A DNA stretch of 46,917 nucleotides, taken from contig JAFTJQ010000013.1 in assembly GCA_017456285.1 (NCBI GenBank), positions 1 through 46,917 on the forward strand, given 5' to 3'. The position numbers and the translations under genes are program-made. The DNA comes from Lentisphaeria bacterium. GTDB lineage: Bacteria > Verrucomicrobiota > Lentisphaeria > Victivallales > Victivallaceae. The notes below the pieces were generated by a model. It did no database searches and was not told the DNA's origin. It saw only the letters and a list, made by a program, of their open reading frames with translations. Shown here one piece after another: positions 1 through 8,023 of this stretch (position 1 is the first letter of the stretch; every line of letters begins with the position of its first letter).

Positions 1-1
1 A

Positions 2-619
2 AAAATCAGTGACGAATTAGAACTTGATGCTTTGGAATCTAAATTATTCGGTATCGGTACCGAAAGTTGTACAATTACTTCGCATGATTTTTGCTTAACT
101 TACAGTGCATTGCATGATATTTTGATCTGCCTTGACAGCGGTCACTTCCACCCTACTGAATCAGTTGCAGACAAACTCTCTGCATTGAAAGCATTGCAGC
201 GTAAAATTTTGCTCCATGTCAGCCGTGGCGTCAGATGGGACAGCGACCATGTGATTGTTTTGAATGATGAGCTATTGAATATCGGACGGGAAATTGCTTT
301 CTGCGGAGCGGAAGACATCTATATCGGCTTGGATTATTTCGATGCTACAATCAATCGAGTCGGAGCGTGGGTAATCGGATCTCAAAATATGCTTAAATCT
401 CTTTTAATCGGCATGCTTGAACCCGTTAAAGAAGTTTGCGATGCAGAAAATTCATTTGACTTCACCGCCAGACTTGCTTTGAGTGAAGATATTAAAACTT
501 TACCGTGGGGTGCAGTTTGGGAAGAGTACTTGGAAAGAAATCAAATTCTTCCGATTAATGACTTCCTGAAATTGCTTAAAGAATACGAGCAAGATGTTCA
601 GTTCAAGCGGGTAAATTAA
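2..619 (+). CDS. rhaA: L-rhamnose isomerase, C-terminal part (5' end outside window)
   Basis: Interconverts L-rhamnose and L-rhamnulose in the cytoplasm, the first step of the rhamnulose-1-phosphate route. The reading frame is open from base 2, so the gene enters from the left and only about the last 205 residues of a roughly 420-residue enzyme are present. Motifs matching RhaA include LESKLFGIGTES, CLDSGHFHPTE, LLHVSRGVRWDSDHV, IGLDYFDATINR and AWVIGSQNMLK; the conserved His and Asp residues of the metal and active sites are in these blocks. The TTG at base 32 falls inside LESKLFG and is not a start. It converges on the MFS gene, separated by a hairpin terminator. No other rhamnose catabolic gene is adjacent in the window, but a GH106 rhamnosidase-like gene lies 37 kb away. 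Family assignment is firm; upstream context is unseen. Confidence 0.95.
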   Translation, partial: KISDELELDALESKLFGIGTESCTITSHDFCLTYSALHDILICLDSGHFHPTESVADKLSALKALQRKILLHVSRGVRWDSDHVIVLNDELLNIGREIAFCGAEDIYIGLDYFDATINRVGAWVIGSQNMLKSLLIGMLEPVKEVCDAENSFDFTARLALSEDIKTLPWGAVWEEYLERNQILPINDFLKLLKEYEQDVQFKRVN

Positions 620-640
620 TTTTTTATCAATAGGAAAATA

Positions 641-681
641 AAAGACAGCATTAGTTGCGAAACATTTATGCTGTTTTTTTG
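641..681 (+). terminator. Rho-independent terminator after rhaA, possibly bidirectional
   Basis: Seven-base inverted repeat ACAGCAT (645-651) and ATGCTGT (668-674) with a 16-base loop, followed by a run of T on the plus strand. AAA before the left arm can extend the pairing with the T run, and the minus strand also has a T-rich tail, so it could end both rhaA and the convergent MFS gene. Strength was judged by eye, without folding. Confidence 0.75.
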
Positions 682-699
682 ACTTCAAATTATTTTTAT

Positions 700-2004
700 T
701 TATTTTATTTTCTTTGTTTGCGGCTTAAGTTTCAACCTCAAATTAAAGTAATGCCCCTTGGTTTCAGGGGCAAAAAACATCAGAATAATTCCAATAAAGG
801 AGAAAACTAAAATTATTCCCAAAACTGCAATATATCCCTGAATCGGATAGGTAAAGTCTCCTCCGGCAAAGTCCGCAGGCAGAAATAGATCAAGAACTTT
901 CCCAAGTAACAACGCCCCTGCCGCCACAAAAAAGTAACATCCCATATTATTAAACCCGGTCGCCAAAGTCATAATGTCTTTGGAATTAATCTCCTGTGCC
1001 GTCAATGTATAAGCCAGAGTCCCCGCAGACGAAACCGCATAACAGATAAATCCGATAATCAAAAAATATTTCGGCAAGTCAAAATAGAGAACCATTATCA
1101 TCATCACCGTAGTTAAAAAATTCAAACTCGATGCCCCGATCATAAATGGTTTTCTCCTATTTCCGACCATTCGAATAAAAATACCATTAAGCAACAGCAA
1201 GGTCATGCAGACAATTGTCAAGCAGGAAATTACAATCGAGGCGGTAGCTGAACTGAAATTACCGCAATCCTCCAAAAATTTTTTCCCGAAAACCATTTGC
1301 ATAATTGAAAAAGTTCCGAAGTTCACACTCGAACAATACAATACAAGCCACGCATAGGGGTTTTTCATTATAGACAGCAAAGGGAAAAAACTTATCGGCA
1401 ATGCACTGGGGCTTGGGAGTTTTTCAACTCGTTTTCCAAAAAGAAATACGATATAGAGAATAATAGTCACTGCCCCGAGGCATATTAAAACATTTCGCCA
1501 ATCAAAATAGGCACACAACCGCTCAAAAGGATAAGCTCCGCACATCCCACCGATATAGCCCACAAAATAGATAATCCCTAAAAAAATTGAAAAATTTTTG
1601 CGGCCGAAAAGTCTGTCCGCTTCACGAACCAAACTCAAATACATCGTGCTTGCACCGAATCCGGCAATAATTCTGGATACATTTATCATCAAAAGTGAAT
1701 GGCAAAATGGCAGCATATTAGTACCGATAATAAACAACAACCCTCCGATTGTTACCACCCTGACTCCGCTGTATTTATCTGCCAACATCCCGGAAATAAC
1801 TTGAGAAACCGAGTAAACCATAATAAATGCCGAAGCAATTGCACCAATAGCTTCGGCGGTAAACCCCTCTTGAAGCAATTGTGAAAATACCGTCCCCGGT
1901 ATGCCTGTACGATGAAAATAAGAAATCGCATACAACAAAAGTAATGGAATAAATATCCACAACTTTTTACGATTTTCTGCTAAATCTTTGAAAAAATCAC
2001 TCAT
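700..2004 (-). CDS. Major facilitator superfamily (MFS) transporter
   Basis: Secondary transporter of the inner membrane; substrate unknown. The 434-residue length and about 12 hydrophobic segments fit MFS. The N-terminal YAISYFHRTGIPGTVF resembles the first helix of the organic-anion and hexuronate/phosphate-ester branch, and GMLADKYSGVR (about residues 92-102) is the MFS loop 2-3 motif, GxLaDrxGxr. ISRIIAGFGAS-like sequence follows in helix 4. It is transcribed alone: a promoter at 2042-2070 precedes it and the terminator of the next operon lies upstream of that. Placement beside rhaA could suggest rhamnose or oligosaccharide uptake, but that is inference; it is not RhaT-like. Confidence 0.85.
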   Translation of the reverse strand: MSDFFKDLAENRKKLWIFIPLLLLYAISYFHRTGIPGTVFSQLLQEGFTAEAIGAIASAFIMVYSVSQVISGMLADKYSGVRVVTIGGLLFIIGTNMLPFCHSLLMINVSRIIAGFGASTMYLSLVREADRLFGRKNFSIFLGIIYFVGYIGGMCGAYPFERLCAYFDWRNVLICLGAVTIILYIVFLFGKRVEKLPSPSALPISFFPLLSIMKNPYAWLVLYCSSVNFGTFSIMQMVFGKKFLEDCGNFSSATASIVISCLTIVCMTLLLLNGIFIRMVGNRRKPFMIGASSLNFLTTVMMIMVLYFDLPKYFLIIGFICYAVSSAGTLAYTLTAQEINSKDIMTLATGFNNMGCYFFVAAGALLLGKVLDLFLPADFAGGDFTYPIQGYIAVLGIILVFSFIGIILMFFAPETKGHYFNLRLKLKPQTKKIK

Positions 2005-2041
2005 ATTTCAAGTTCCTTAACTAATGTTGTTATTATTAGAT

Positions 2042-2070
2042 AATATACACCCGATTTGACCATTTTTCAA
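2042..2070 (-). promoter_or_regulatory. Sigma70-type promoter of the MFS gene
   Basis: On the minus strand TTGAAA (2065-2070) and TATATT (2042-2047) are separated by exactly 17 bases, about 40 bases before the MFS start at 2004. It lies after the terminator at 2104-2140, so the MFS gene is a separate transcription unit. Confidence 0.6.
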
Positions 2071-2103
2071 TAAAGACACTCAAAAATCCACCGATAAAAT
2101 CAC

Positions 2104-2140
2104 AAAAAAAAAGCATGGATGACATTATTTTCACCCATGC
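2104..2140 (-). terminator. Rho-independent terminator of the DegT-creatininase-MarC operon
   Basis: On the minus strand, GCATGG (arm at 2135-2140) pairs with CCATGC (arm at 2113-2118); three further pairs extend the stem after one mismatch. It is followed at once by nine T (plus-strand A run, 2104-2112). It sits about 20 bases after the stop codon of the gene at 2161. Confidence 0.85.
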
Positions 2141-2160
2141 CCCAACTTCAATTTTGATAA

Positions 2161-2775
2161 CTAATAACCGAACTTTTTCGGCTGAAGATTCGGTCGATAG
2201 ACCTTTAAGTTACTATACTCCGCATCTGATTGATAAATTCCGAAGCCCAAGTAGCCCTCTTTATCCAAAGACGGTGCTGCCGGATCGGTAAAAAAGCATA
2301 CCAACTCTCCGTCTAAAATTATAAAATTATGCCCTTTCGCCGTACCTGAAATAATGTGATAAACTCGTTCAGGCTCCAATCGGTAAGTTCTGCCTAAAAC
2401 TCTCGCATTGTAATCAGGGAGTTTTTCAATCCCCAAATAATCATCGTACCAACCTGCCAAACACCCCAAATAACCTTCACCCCACGGTTCGGCTTCAAAT
2501 GAGGTTTTCCAAAGCCAGATAATATCATGCTCCGACGGGGCAAGCAACTTCGCATCAAACTCCAAAACTACATCGCCTTTAATTGCCTTATTAAAAAATA
2601 TTTGACTGTGTAATTCCGGTCCCTTGTAAATTCCCCGAATTGCCTTATCGGTAATTATCCAATCAGAATCACCTCGGACAATATCCCAATCATCTTTTTT
2701 GAAATTTTGAAAATCATAAAGAAGTTCTGATTTATCCAAATCAATTTCATTTTCAATCAAAGAAATCTTTGTCAT
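2161..2775 (-). CDS. Lectin/glucanase-fold protein of the DUF1961 (YesU)-like type
   Basis: A 204-residue protein with no signal peptide. It reads like a concanavalin-A-type jelly roll: DVVLEFDAKLL, then an aromatic-rich centre, INRL-like linker, an HNFIILDGELVCFFTDP strand pair, and the ending GYLGFGIYQSDAEYSNLKVYRP, which is the usual close of LamG, DUF1080 and DUF1961 domains. In Bacillus a DUF1961 protein, YesU, sits in a rhamnogalacturonan gene cluster, so a carbohydrate role is plausible. It is the last gene of the five-gene operon, six bases after marC. No catalytic residue can be proposed. The fold is moderately supported; the function is unknown. Confidence 0.55.
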   Translation of the reverse strand: MTKISLIENEIDLDKSELLYDFQNFKKDDWDIVRGDSDWIITDKAIRGIYKGPELHSQIFFNKAIKGDVVLEFDAKLLAPSEHDIIWLWKTSFEAEPWGEGYLGCLAGWYDDYLGIEKLPDYNARVLGRTYRLEPERVYHIISGTAKGHNFIILDGELVCFFTDPAAPSLDKEGYLGFGIYQSDAEYSNLKVYRPNLQPKKFGY

Positions 2776-2781
2776 AATCCC

Positions 2782-3426
2782 CTACCCTTGAATTAAATTC
2801 GAAGCCTTTACAAAATTGATGATTCCGGTGAAAATCATTTGTGATGCCATTGCCGCCAAAATCAAACCTGTCAATTTACTTAATACAATTACTACGTTAA
2901 TTCCTACCTTGTCTTCAATCCATGATGACAGAATCAAAATGATTGTAAGCACAAAAACTGCAACCACTAATGCTGCTGCCAATACACACTGCAAGACAAA
3001 AGTTCCTGCTTCCGCACTGGCAATTAATAGCGGTGCAATCGTCGCCGGCCCGACAGTTACCGGTATCGCCAAAGGTACAACGGCAATTTTTGAAATTTCA
3101 CGACTGCTTGAATCAAATTTCGGAGCATCTTTCTGCTGGGTTTTGTCCAAAACATTGCTATTAACCAGTCCGATTGCAGAGAGAAAAAGCATCGCTCCGC
3201 CACCGATTCTGAAAGCATCAAGTGTAATTCCGAAAGCTTCAAAAATCCATTTGCCTCCGAAAAGCACCGCCAAGCAGATAATCAATGCCGCAAAACCGAC
3301 TTTGATTGCCAATTTCTTTTTAGCACTGACACCCCACCCCAAAGTCATCGAAAGAAACATTGATAACACAAAAAACGGTGTCATCAAAAATAAAAACTTT
3401 AAGCAATTACTGAAAAAAAACATCAT
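2782..3426 (-). CDS. MarC family (UPF0056) integral membrane protein
   Basis: A 214-residue, very hydrophobic protein with about six membrane segments. It matches MarC-family proteins in length and in the blocks FRIGGGAMLFLSAIGLV (helix 3) and AVVPLAIPVTVGPATIAPLL (helix 4), where the conserved Pro, Gly and Thr residues are present. The molecular role of the family is not established; the old link to multiple antibiotic resistance has not held up. It lies between the second creatininase (25-base gap) and the lectin-fold gene (6-base gap), so it is cotranscribed and may move a product of the aminotransferase/creatininase genes, which is inference. Confidence 0.9.
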   Translation of the reverse strand: MMFFFSNCLKFLFLMTPFFVLSMFLSMTLGWGVSAKKKLAIKVGFAALIICLAVLFGGKWIFEAFGITLDAFRIGGGAMLFLSAIGLVNSNVLDKTQQKDAPKFDSSSREISKIAVVPLAIPVTVGPATIAPLLIASAEAGTFVLQCVLAAALVVAVFVLTIILILSSWIEDKVGINVVIVLSKLTGLILAAMASQMIFTGIINFVKASNLIQG

Positions 3427-3450
3427 TTTTCAAATCTCCGATTAAATATA

Positions 3451-4311
3451 CTACACTGAACGGATTTTCAAGTGTGCACCATTGTCGTGGACAATTCGCT
3501 TACCGCTTTTACGAGCCTCATCGGCATCCTTAATTGCTTGAGCCAGAACCTCTGCTCCGACTTCGATACACTCCGTGAAAATCTGTTTACCACGCTCTTT
3601 ATTTGCCTTTTCAGGATAACCCATAACTCCGACTTTAATGTCAGCACGCTGGCTTGTCTGCACAACTTCCTGCGGCAGTTCGGTAAAGCTCTCTCGCAAT
3701 TGATAACTGTCAGGGTCTTGGCGGAGACGCTCGGCAACTTCTTCCTCATCAGTTGCCAATTCCTCAAGCCGTACTCTATCACCGATTAAATGCAGCATAA
3801 GCGATGTCTCGGCATTAGCCGCATGATAATCACGGTCATCAAAAAGTTGATAACGGGTCTTTGAGAAATCACTGACCTTTATAAGCAGCATCATTGCATC
3901 ACTCAATGCAGGATTAAGCCACTTCAAAATTCGCAAAGACTCCTTCAAGTGAAGCAGACTCTCACTGCCGCAATGCCCCGGCATGATAATAAAATTTCTA
4001 AATCCCTGCAAATGAAGCGACTCAATAATTTCACCGATTAAGTTACTCAAGGTATTCGGCTTGACATTAATTGTCCCCGGAAACATCCCGCCTGAAAAAG
4101 TGTAATTCAATGTCGGAGCAACCAAGCAATCGAGTTTTTCCGCCAAAGCCAAACTTACATATTCAGCAGTAAATACATCTGTCCCCAACGGCAGATGACG
4201 ACCGTGCTGCTCACTTAACCCGTAGGGGATAATGATTGTTTTATTATTTTTCAAATATTCCTGCACCTCGGGAAAAGTACAATCCATCATTTTGTAATGA
4301 GTTAAAGCCAT
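3451..4311 (-). CDS. Creatininase-family amidohydrolase, downstream paralog
   Basis: A metal-dependent hydrolase of the creatininase superfamily, 286 residues, probably cytoplasmic. The metal site of creatininase is kept in its usual positions: Glu34 and His36 in SEQHGRHLPLGTD and Asp45. The second metal motif reads PGHCGSES, with Cys where its tandem partner and most relatives have Gly; the His is kept. The AETSLMLH block holds the usual Glu. It is a tandem paralog of the gene at 4388: same length, identical last 24 residues, mostly matching elsewhere. Substrates known for the superfamily range from creatinine to the mycofactocin peptide and cyclic polyol diketones, so the substrate here is open. 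The context beside a PLP enzyme hints at amide or amino-sugar chemistry. Confidence 0.85.
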   Translation of the reverse strand: MALTHYKMMDCTFPEVQEYLKNNKTIIIPYGLSEQHGRHLPLGTDVFTAEYVSLALAEKLDCLVAPTLNYTFSGGMFPGTINVKPNTLSNLIGEIIESLHLQGFRNFIIMPGHCGSESLLHLKESLRILKWLNPALSDAMMLLIKVSDFSKTRYQLFDDRDYHAANAETSLMLHLIGDRVRLEELATDEEEVAERLRQDPDSYQLRESFTELPQEVVQTSQRADIKVGVMGYPEKANKERGKQIFTECIEVGAEVLAQAIKDADEARKSGKRIVHDNGAHLKIRSV

Positions 4312-4330
4312 TTCATCACCATAAATTAAG

Positions 4331-4370
4331 ATACCGACAACAGAAAAATCATTATCTTCCGTGTCGGTAT
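4331..4370. other. Intercistronic hairpin between the creatininase paralogs
   Basis: A perfect nine-base inverted repeat, ATACCGACA (4331-4339) and TGTCGGTAT (4362-4370), with a 22-base loop in the 76-base gap between the two creatininase genes. Neither strand has a strong T run after it, so it is more likely an mRNA processing or stability structure, or a weak attenuator, than a full terminator. Confidence 0.55.
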
Positions 4371-4387
4371 TAAATATTAATCAACTA

Positions 4388-5248
4388 TTAAACTGAACGG
4401 ATTTTCAAGTGTGCACCATTGTCGTGGACAATGCGTTTACCGCTCTTGCGAGCCTCGTCAGCATCTTTAATTGCTTTTTCAAGTGCCGCTCCGCCGAGTT
4501 CAATACACTCATTGTGAATTTTTTCACCGATTTCGCGACTTGCTTCAAATGGATAACCCATTACGCCGATTTTAACCTCTTTTCGCTGTGAAGTTTGGAG
4601 AACTTCCTGCTGGAGTTCAGTGAAACTTTCACGAAGTTGGTAACTGTCAGGATCCTGACGAAGTCCCTCGGCAATTTCTTCCTCATCGAGAATAATTTTG
4701 TCCATGCGGACAACTTCAGGACACCAATAGAGCAACAATGAAGTTTCAGCTTTTGCCGCATGATAATCCCGCTCATCAAACATATTGAACCAAGTCGGAG
4801 AGAAATCCCAAATCTGGGTCAAAAGAATCATTGCATCATTCAATGCAGGATTAAGCCACTTCAAAATTCGCAAAGATTCTTTCAAGTGAAGCAGACTCTC
4901 ACTACCGCCGTGACCGGGAACAATAATGAAATTTTTGAATCCCTGCAAGTGAAGTGACTCGATAATTTCGCCGACTAAGTTGCTGAAAGTGTTGGGCTTA
5001 ACATTAATTGTCCCGGGGAGCATACCGCCTGAAAAGGTATAATTCAAAGTCGGTGCGACCAAGCAATTAAGTCTTTTCGCCAAAGCCAAACTGATATATT
5101 CAGCATTTCTGACATCGGTATCCAATGGCAAGTGGGCACCATGCTGCTCACTTAAACCGTAAGGAATGATGATTGTCTGATTACTTTTCAAATACTCTGC
5201 AACTTCCGGAAAAGTGCAGTCCAACATTTTATAGTGTGCTAAAGCCAT
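4388..5248 (-). CDS. Creatininase-family amidohydrolase, upstream paralog
   Basis: A 286-residue member of the creatininase superfamily with the full metal-site pattern: Glu34, His36 and Asp45 in SEQHGAHLPLDTD, then His113 in the canonical PGHGGSES, and Glu in the AETSLLLY block. This copy keeps Gly where the downstream paralog has Cys. It starts two bases after the DegT-family gene ends, with an AGGGGA ribosome site lying across that junction, so translation is probably coupled. The paralogs differ most around residues 140-200, which contribute to the substrate pocket in this fold, so they may act on different substrates or form a mixed oligomer (creatininases are hexamers). Substrate not identifiable. 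Confidence 0.87.
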   Translation of the reverse strand: MALAHYKMLDCTFPEVAEYLKSNQTIIIPYGLSEQHGAHLPLDTDVRNAEYISLALAKRLNCLVAPTLNYTFSGGMLPGTINVKPNTFSNLVGEIIESLHLQGFKNFIIVPGHGGSESLLHLKESLRILKWLNPALNDAMILLTQIWDFSPTWFNMFDERDYHAAKAETSLLLYWCPEVVRMDKIILDEEEIAEGLRQDPDSYQLRESFTELQQEVLQTSQRKEVKIGVMGYPFEASREIGEKIHNECIELGGAALEKAIKDADEARKSGKRIVHDNGAHLKIRSV

Positions 5249-5250
5249 TT

Positions 5251-6576
5251 TTATTTCCCCTGTTTCATTTCACGAACTGCTTCGACAACTGCCTGTGCTT
5301 GATACTCCAATTGCTCACGAGTCAATGGATAGAGCGGCAAGTGAGTGTATGAGTGATAGAACATTTTTTCTGTATTCGGACAAGTTTTAGCGATTGCTTC
5401 CTCGTCGTAACCCAAATCTTTCATAATTTTGAAACGGTACATTGGACCAAAGTGAGTAATATTGGTCAAGCCTTTTTCCTGCAATTTCTTTGAAAGAGTC
5501 TGGATATTGCCACCGACAACTTCGGGATCAATTCGCAATAAGTACAAGTGGTGAGTACCGTAAGTATCAGCGGTATCGGCTTTTTCGACCAAGATCCCCT
5601 CTTCCTGTGAAAGGACTTTATTCATATACTCTGCCGCTTCGCGGCGAATAGCGATAATTTGGTCTAAACGCTTCATCTGCAAAATCATACCCAAAGCCTG
5701 AATTTCAGTTGCAGAGTGGTTTTGAGCAACCTGCGGATTACCGAAACGGTCAGTCAATGGTGAAATATCATACAACCAATCTTTGATTTTACGGGTAAAA
5801 TCAAGTCCAAGGAAACGACCGCCGGCAAGCTGTGAACCTGCAAAATCTTCACTGGTCAAAAGAACTCCGCCCTCACCGAGAGAGTTAATATTTTTCACTT
5901 CATGGAGCGAAAATCCGCCGAAGTGACCGATTGAACCCAATTTGCGTCCTTTGTAAGCACCGCCCATACCGTGTGCGGCATCTTCCATAACCATGATGTT
6001 ATGTTTAGCGGCAAGTTCCATAATCGGATCCATATCAACCGGATAACCGCCCAAGTGAACCGGAACAATCATTTTGGTTTTCGGTGTGATTTTACGAGCA
6101 ACATCGGCAGGATCCAAGTTAATAGTTTCAGGGTCAATATCCGCAAAAACGATTTTTGCACCGACGCTCAAAGGATAAGCCATAGTCGCAATGAAAGTTA
6201 CTGCCGGCATGATTACTTCATCCCCTGCCCCGATACCTGCGAGCTTGTAAGCAATCTCCATACCGCCTGTCCAGTTATCCAAGAAGCAAGCATACTTCGA
6301 ACCGAAATAATTACGGGAAATCTCTTCAGCTTCTGCGACTTTTTTGCCTAAAGTAAGTTTAGTTGCCTTACCGCTTGACTTTGCCAATTCCTCCAAATTG
6401 GCAGCCACAGTTGCCAATTTCTCCTGATAATCAGCTTTCCCGTCATCAGGAAGGATAAATTTTACCATTTCCAAAACATCTTCACTATTGAAGAATTCAC
6501 CGACTGCATGCCACGGAACTTTGCTCTCTCCGACTGCATAACGAAAGTCGCCGCCACCTGATTTTTTTTCGCTCAT
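5251..6576 (-). CDS. DegT/DnrJ/EryC1/StrS-family PLP-dependent aminotransferase
   Basis: A sugar-aminotransferase-type PLP enzyme of 441 residues, slightly longer than the usual 370-420 because of an N-terminal extension of about 60 residues. The family features are present: YFGSKYACFLDNWTGGMEIAY (residues 91-111, cofactor phosphate region), GDEVIMPAVTFIAT, the EDAAHGMGG block with Asp199 expected to contact the pyridine nitrogen, and the PLP lysine Lys228 in SLHEVKNINSLGEGG. Relatives act on nucleotide keto-sugars or make aminohydroxybenzoate and inosamines. It is the first gene of the five-gene operon and has a strong AAGGAG site before the ATG. The partner creatininases suggest a small pathway around an amino-cyclitol or amino-sugar, which is inference. 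Confidence 0.9.
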   Translation of the reverse strand: MSEKKSGGGDFRYAVGESKVPWHAVGEFFNSEDVLEMVKFILPDDGKADYQEKLATVAANLEELAKSSGKATKLTLGKKVAEAEEISRNYFGSKYACFLDNWTGGMEIAYKLAGIGAGDEVIMPAVTFIATMAYPLSVGAKIVFADIDPETINLDPADVARKITPKTKMIVPVHLGGYPVDMDPIMELAAKHNIMVMEDAAHGMGGAYKGRKLGSIGHFGGFSLHEVKNINSLGEGGVLLTSEDFAGSQLAGGRFLGLDFTRKIKDWLYDISPLTDRFGNPQVAQNHSATEIQALGMILQMKRLDQIIAIRREAAEYMNKVLSQEEGILVEKADTADTYGTHHLYLLRIDPEVVGGNIQTLSKKLQEKGLTNITHFGPMYRFKIMKDLGYDEEAIAKTCPNTEKMFYHSYTHLPLYPLTREQLEYQAQAVVEAVREMKQGK

Positions 6577-6699
6577 AGCTCTCTCCTTAATTATTCATTT
6601 ACGAATCGAAAAAATAATTTATATTACAAAAACCTTTTATTTTAATAAAACATTCAAGAAAAAGCAGCAAAATCAACCGTTTCTCTTGCTTTCTGAAAT

Positions 6700-6727
6700 A
6701 AAGTAGCACAAAAAATCAAAAATACAA
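6700..6727 (-). promoter_or_regulatory. Possible promoter of the DegT operon
   Basis: Minus-strand TTGTAT (6722-6727) and TACTTT (6700-6705) are 16 bases apart in the AT-rich 257-base gap between the GH130 gene and the DegT-family gene. A weak hairpin (AAAGCA near 6660 with TGCTTT near 6690) lies just downstream and could be a leaky terminator for the GH130 operon or an attenuator. The 35-bp element seen before three other operons is absent here. Confidence 0.35.
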
Positions 6728-6833
6728 GCATTGCAATGATATTTTTTAATATTTTTCTCTATTTTTTTTAACAAAAGAAAATTAATTATAATACAAATAA
6801 AATTTCTCTATAATATTTAGTTGCAATTTGAAC

Positions 6834-8009
6834 TTAAAAGCAAAATTTTTCGTTGTTTTTGATTAATTCAATTCTTTGAGCAACGCATTTATGGGAAAAT
6901 AATGGGTCTGCTGGTGTGTGTTTTACCCAATCAAGCAGTTTATCAACCGTGGTTGTCGCCACATGCAATCTGGTATCAGATGAGGCGTAATACAAAAATA
7001 CTTCGCCATTTGATTTTGCCACTACGCCATTGCTGAAAACCACATTTGACACATCGCCGATTCGCTCATCACCCCACGGGGCTAAAAAGTATCCGCCGGG
7101 AGACGCAATAACTTTTGACGGGTCATTTAAATCGCACAAAAAAGCATACAAGACATAACGCAATCCTGCGGCGGTATTTCTTACCCCGTGGGCAATATGC
7201 AAAAAACCTTCACTTGTTTTAATCGGAGTTGCTCCGCAACCGTTTTTGACCTCTTTGACGGTATGATAAAGTTTCTCATCGACAATAATTTCTTCGGCAA
7301 TTTCCGCTTTTTCGATACTTTCAGACAAGCCCCAAGCAATTCCGCCACCAGAGCCTGCCTCGATAAAACCATCTTGCGGACGGGTATAAAAAGCATATTT
7401 GCCATTGATAAACTCTGGGTGCAATACCACATTTCTCTGTTGCGGAGACGGAGTTTTTAAGTCCGCCAAGCGTTCCCAATTATCCAAATCAAGCGTTCTC
7501 ACAATTCCGCAAGCGGCAACGGCAGATGAGGTATCACCTTTTGCTGCATTCGGGTCTTTTCTTTCGGAACAGAATAAGCCGTAAATGTAACCATCTTCGT
7601 GTTTGGTTAAACGCATATCATAGACATTAACATCTTCCTCGTTTGTTTGCGGAATTTGTATCGGATACTTGCGAAAACGGAAATTATCAATACCATTATC
7701 ACTTTCAGCAACCGCAAAAAAAGATTTACGGTCAAATCCTTCAACTCTGACAACCAGACAAATTTTGCCGTTTAATTCAATCGCACCTGAATTAAAGGCG
7801 GCATTTACGCCTAAACGCTCCATAAAAAATGGATTAGTCTCTTTATTAAAATCATACCGCCAATTCAAAGGAATGTGTTCCGCAGTAATTACGGGATTTA
7901 CATAACGCTCAAAACAGCCATTATACCAGCGTTCATCAACTGCATTTTTTTGAGTTGCCAATTCTTCATATTGTTTAATTAAATAATTTTTTCGCTCTTC
8001 AAAATTCAT
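6834..8009 (-). CDS. 4-O-beta-D-mannosyl-D-glucose phosphorylase (GH130)
   Basis: Cytoplasmic phosphorolysis of Man-beta-1,4-Glc to alpha-mannose 1-phosphate and glucose, used in beta-mannan and glucomannan breakdown. The 391-residue protein matches the mannosylglucose phosphorylase subfamily over its whole length: [20 protein letters not shown] near the N-terminus, [27 protein letters not shown] with Asp131 at the same number as the catalytic Asp of the Bacteroides fragilis enzyme, [38 protein letters not shown] and [12 protein letters not shown]. It is the last gene of the ADP-ribosylglycohydrolase-isomerase-kinase operon, 14 bases after the kinase, with AAAGG before the ATG. The cellobiose 2-epimerase that usually partners it is not in the window. 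Of all assignments here it is among the most specific. Confidence 0.93.
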   Translation of the reverse strand: MNFEERKNYLIKQYEELATQKNAVDERWYNGCFERYVNPVITAEHIPLNWRYDFNKETNPFFMERLGVNAAFNSGAIELNGKICLVVRVEGFDRKSFFAVAESDNGIDNFRFRKYPIQIPQTNEEDVNVYDMRLTKHEDGYIYGLFCSERKDPNAAKGDTSSAVAACGIVRTLDLDNWERLADLKTPSPQQRNVVLHPEFINGKYAFYTRPQDGFIEAGSGGGIAWGLSESIEKAEIAEEIIVDEKLYHTVKEVKNGCGATPIKTSEGFLHIAHGVRNTAAGLRYVLYAFLCDLNDPSKVIASPGGYFLAPWGDERIGDVSNVVFSNGVVAKSNGEVFLYYASSDTRLHVATTTVDKLLDWVKHTPADPLFSHKCVAQRIELIKNNEKFCF

Positions 8010-8023
8010 ATTTTTACCTTTAT

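Noticed and set aside
2816-3445. Plus-strand 209-codon frame opposite the MarC-family gene
   Set aside because: MarC-family motifs are clear on the minus strand; the plus frame is Ala/Ile/Thr-rich shadow sequence without a ribosome site.
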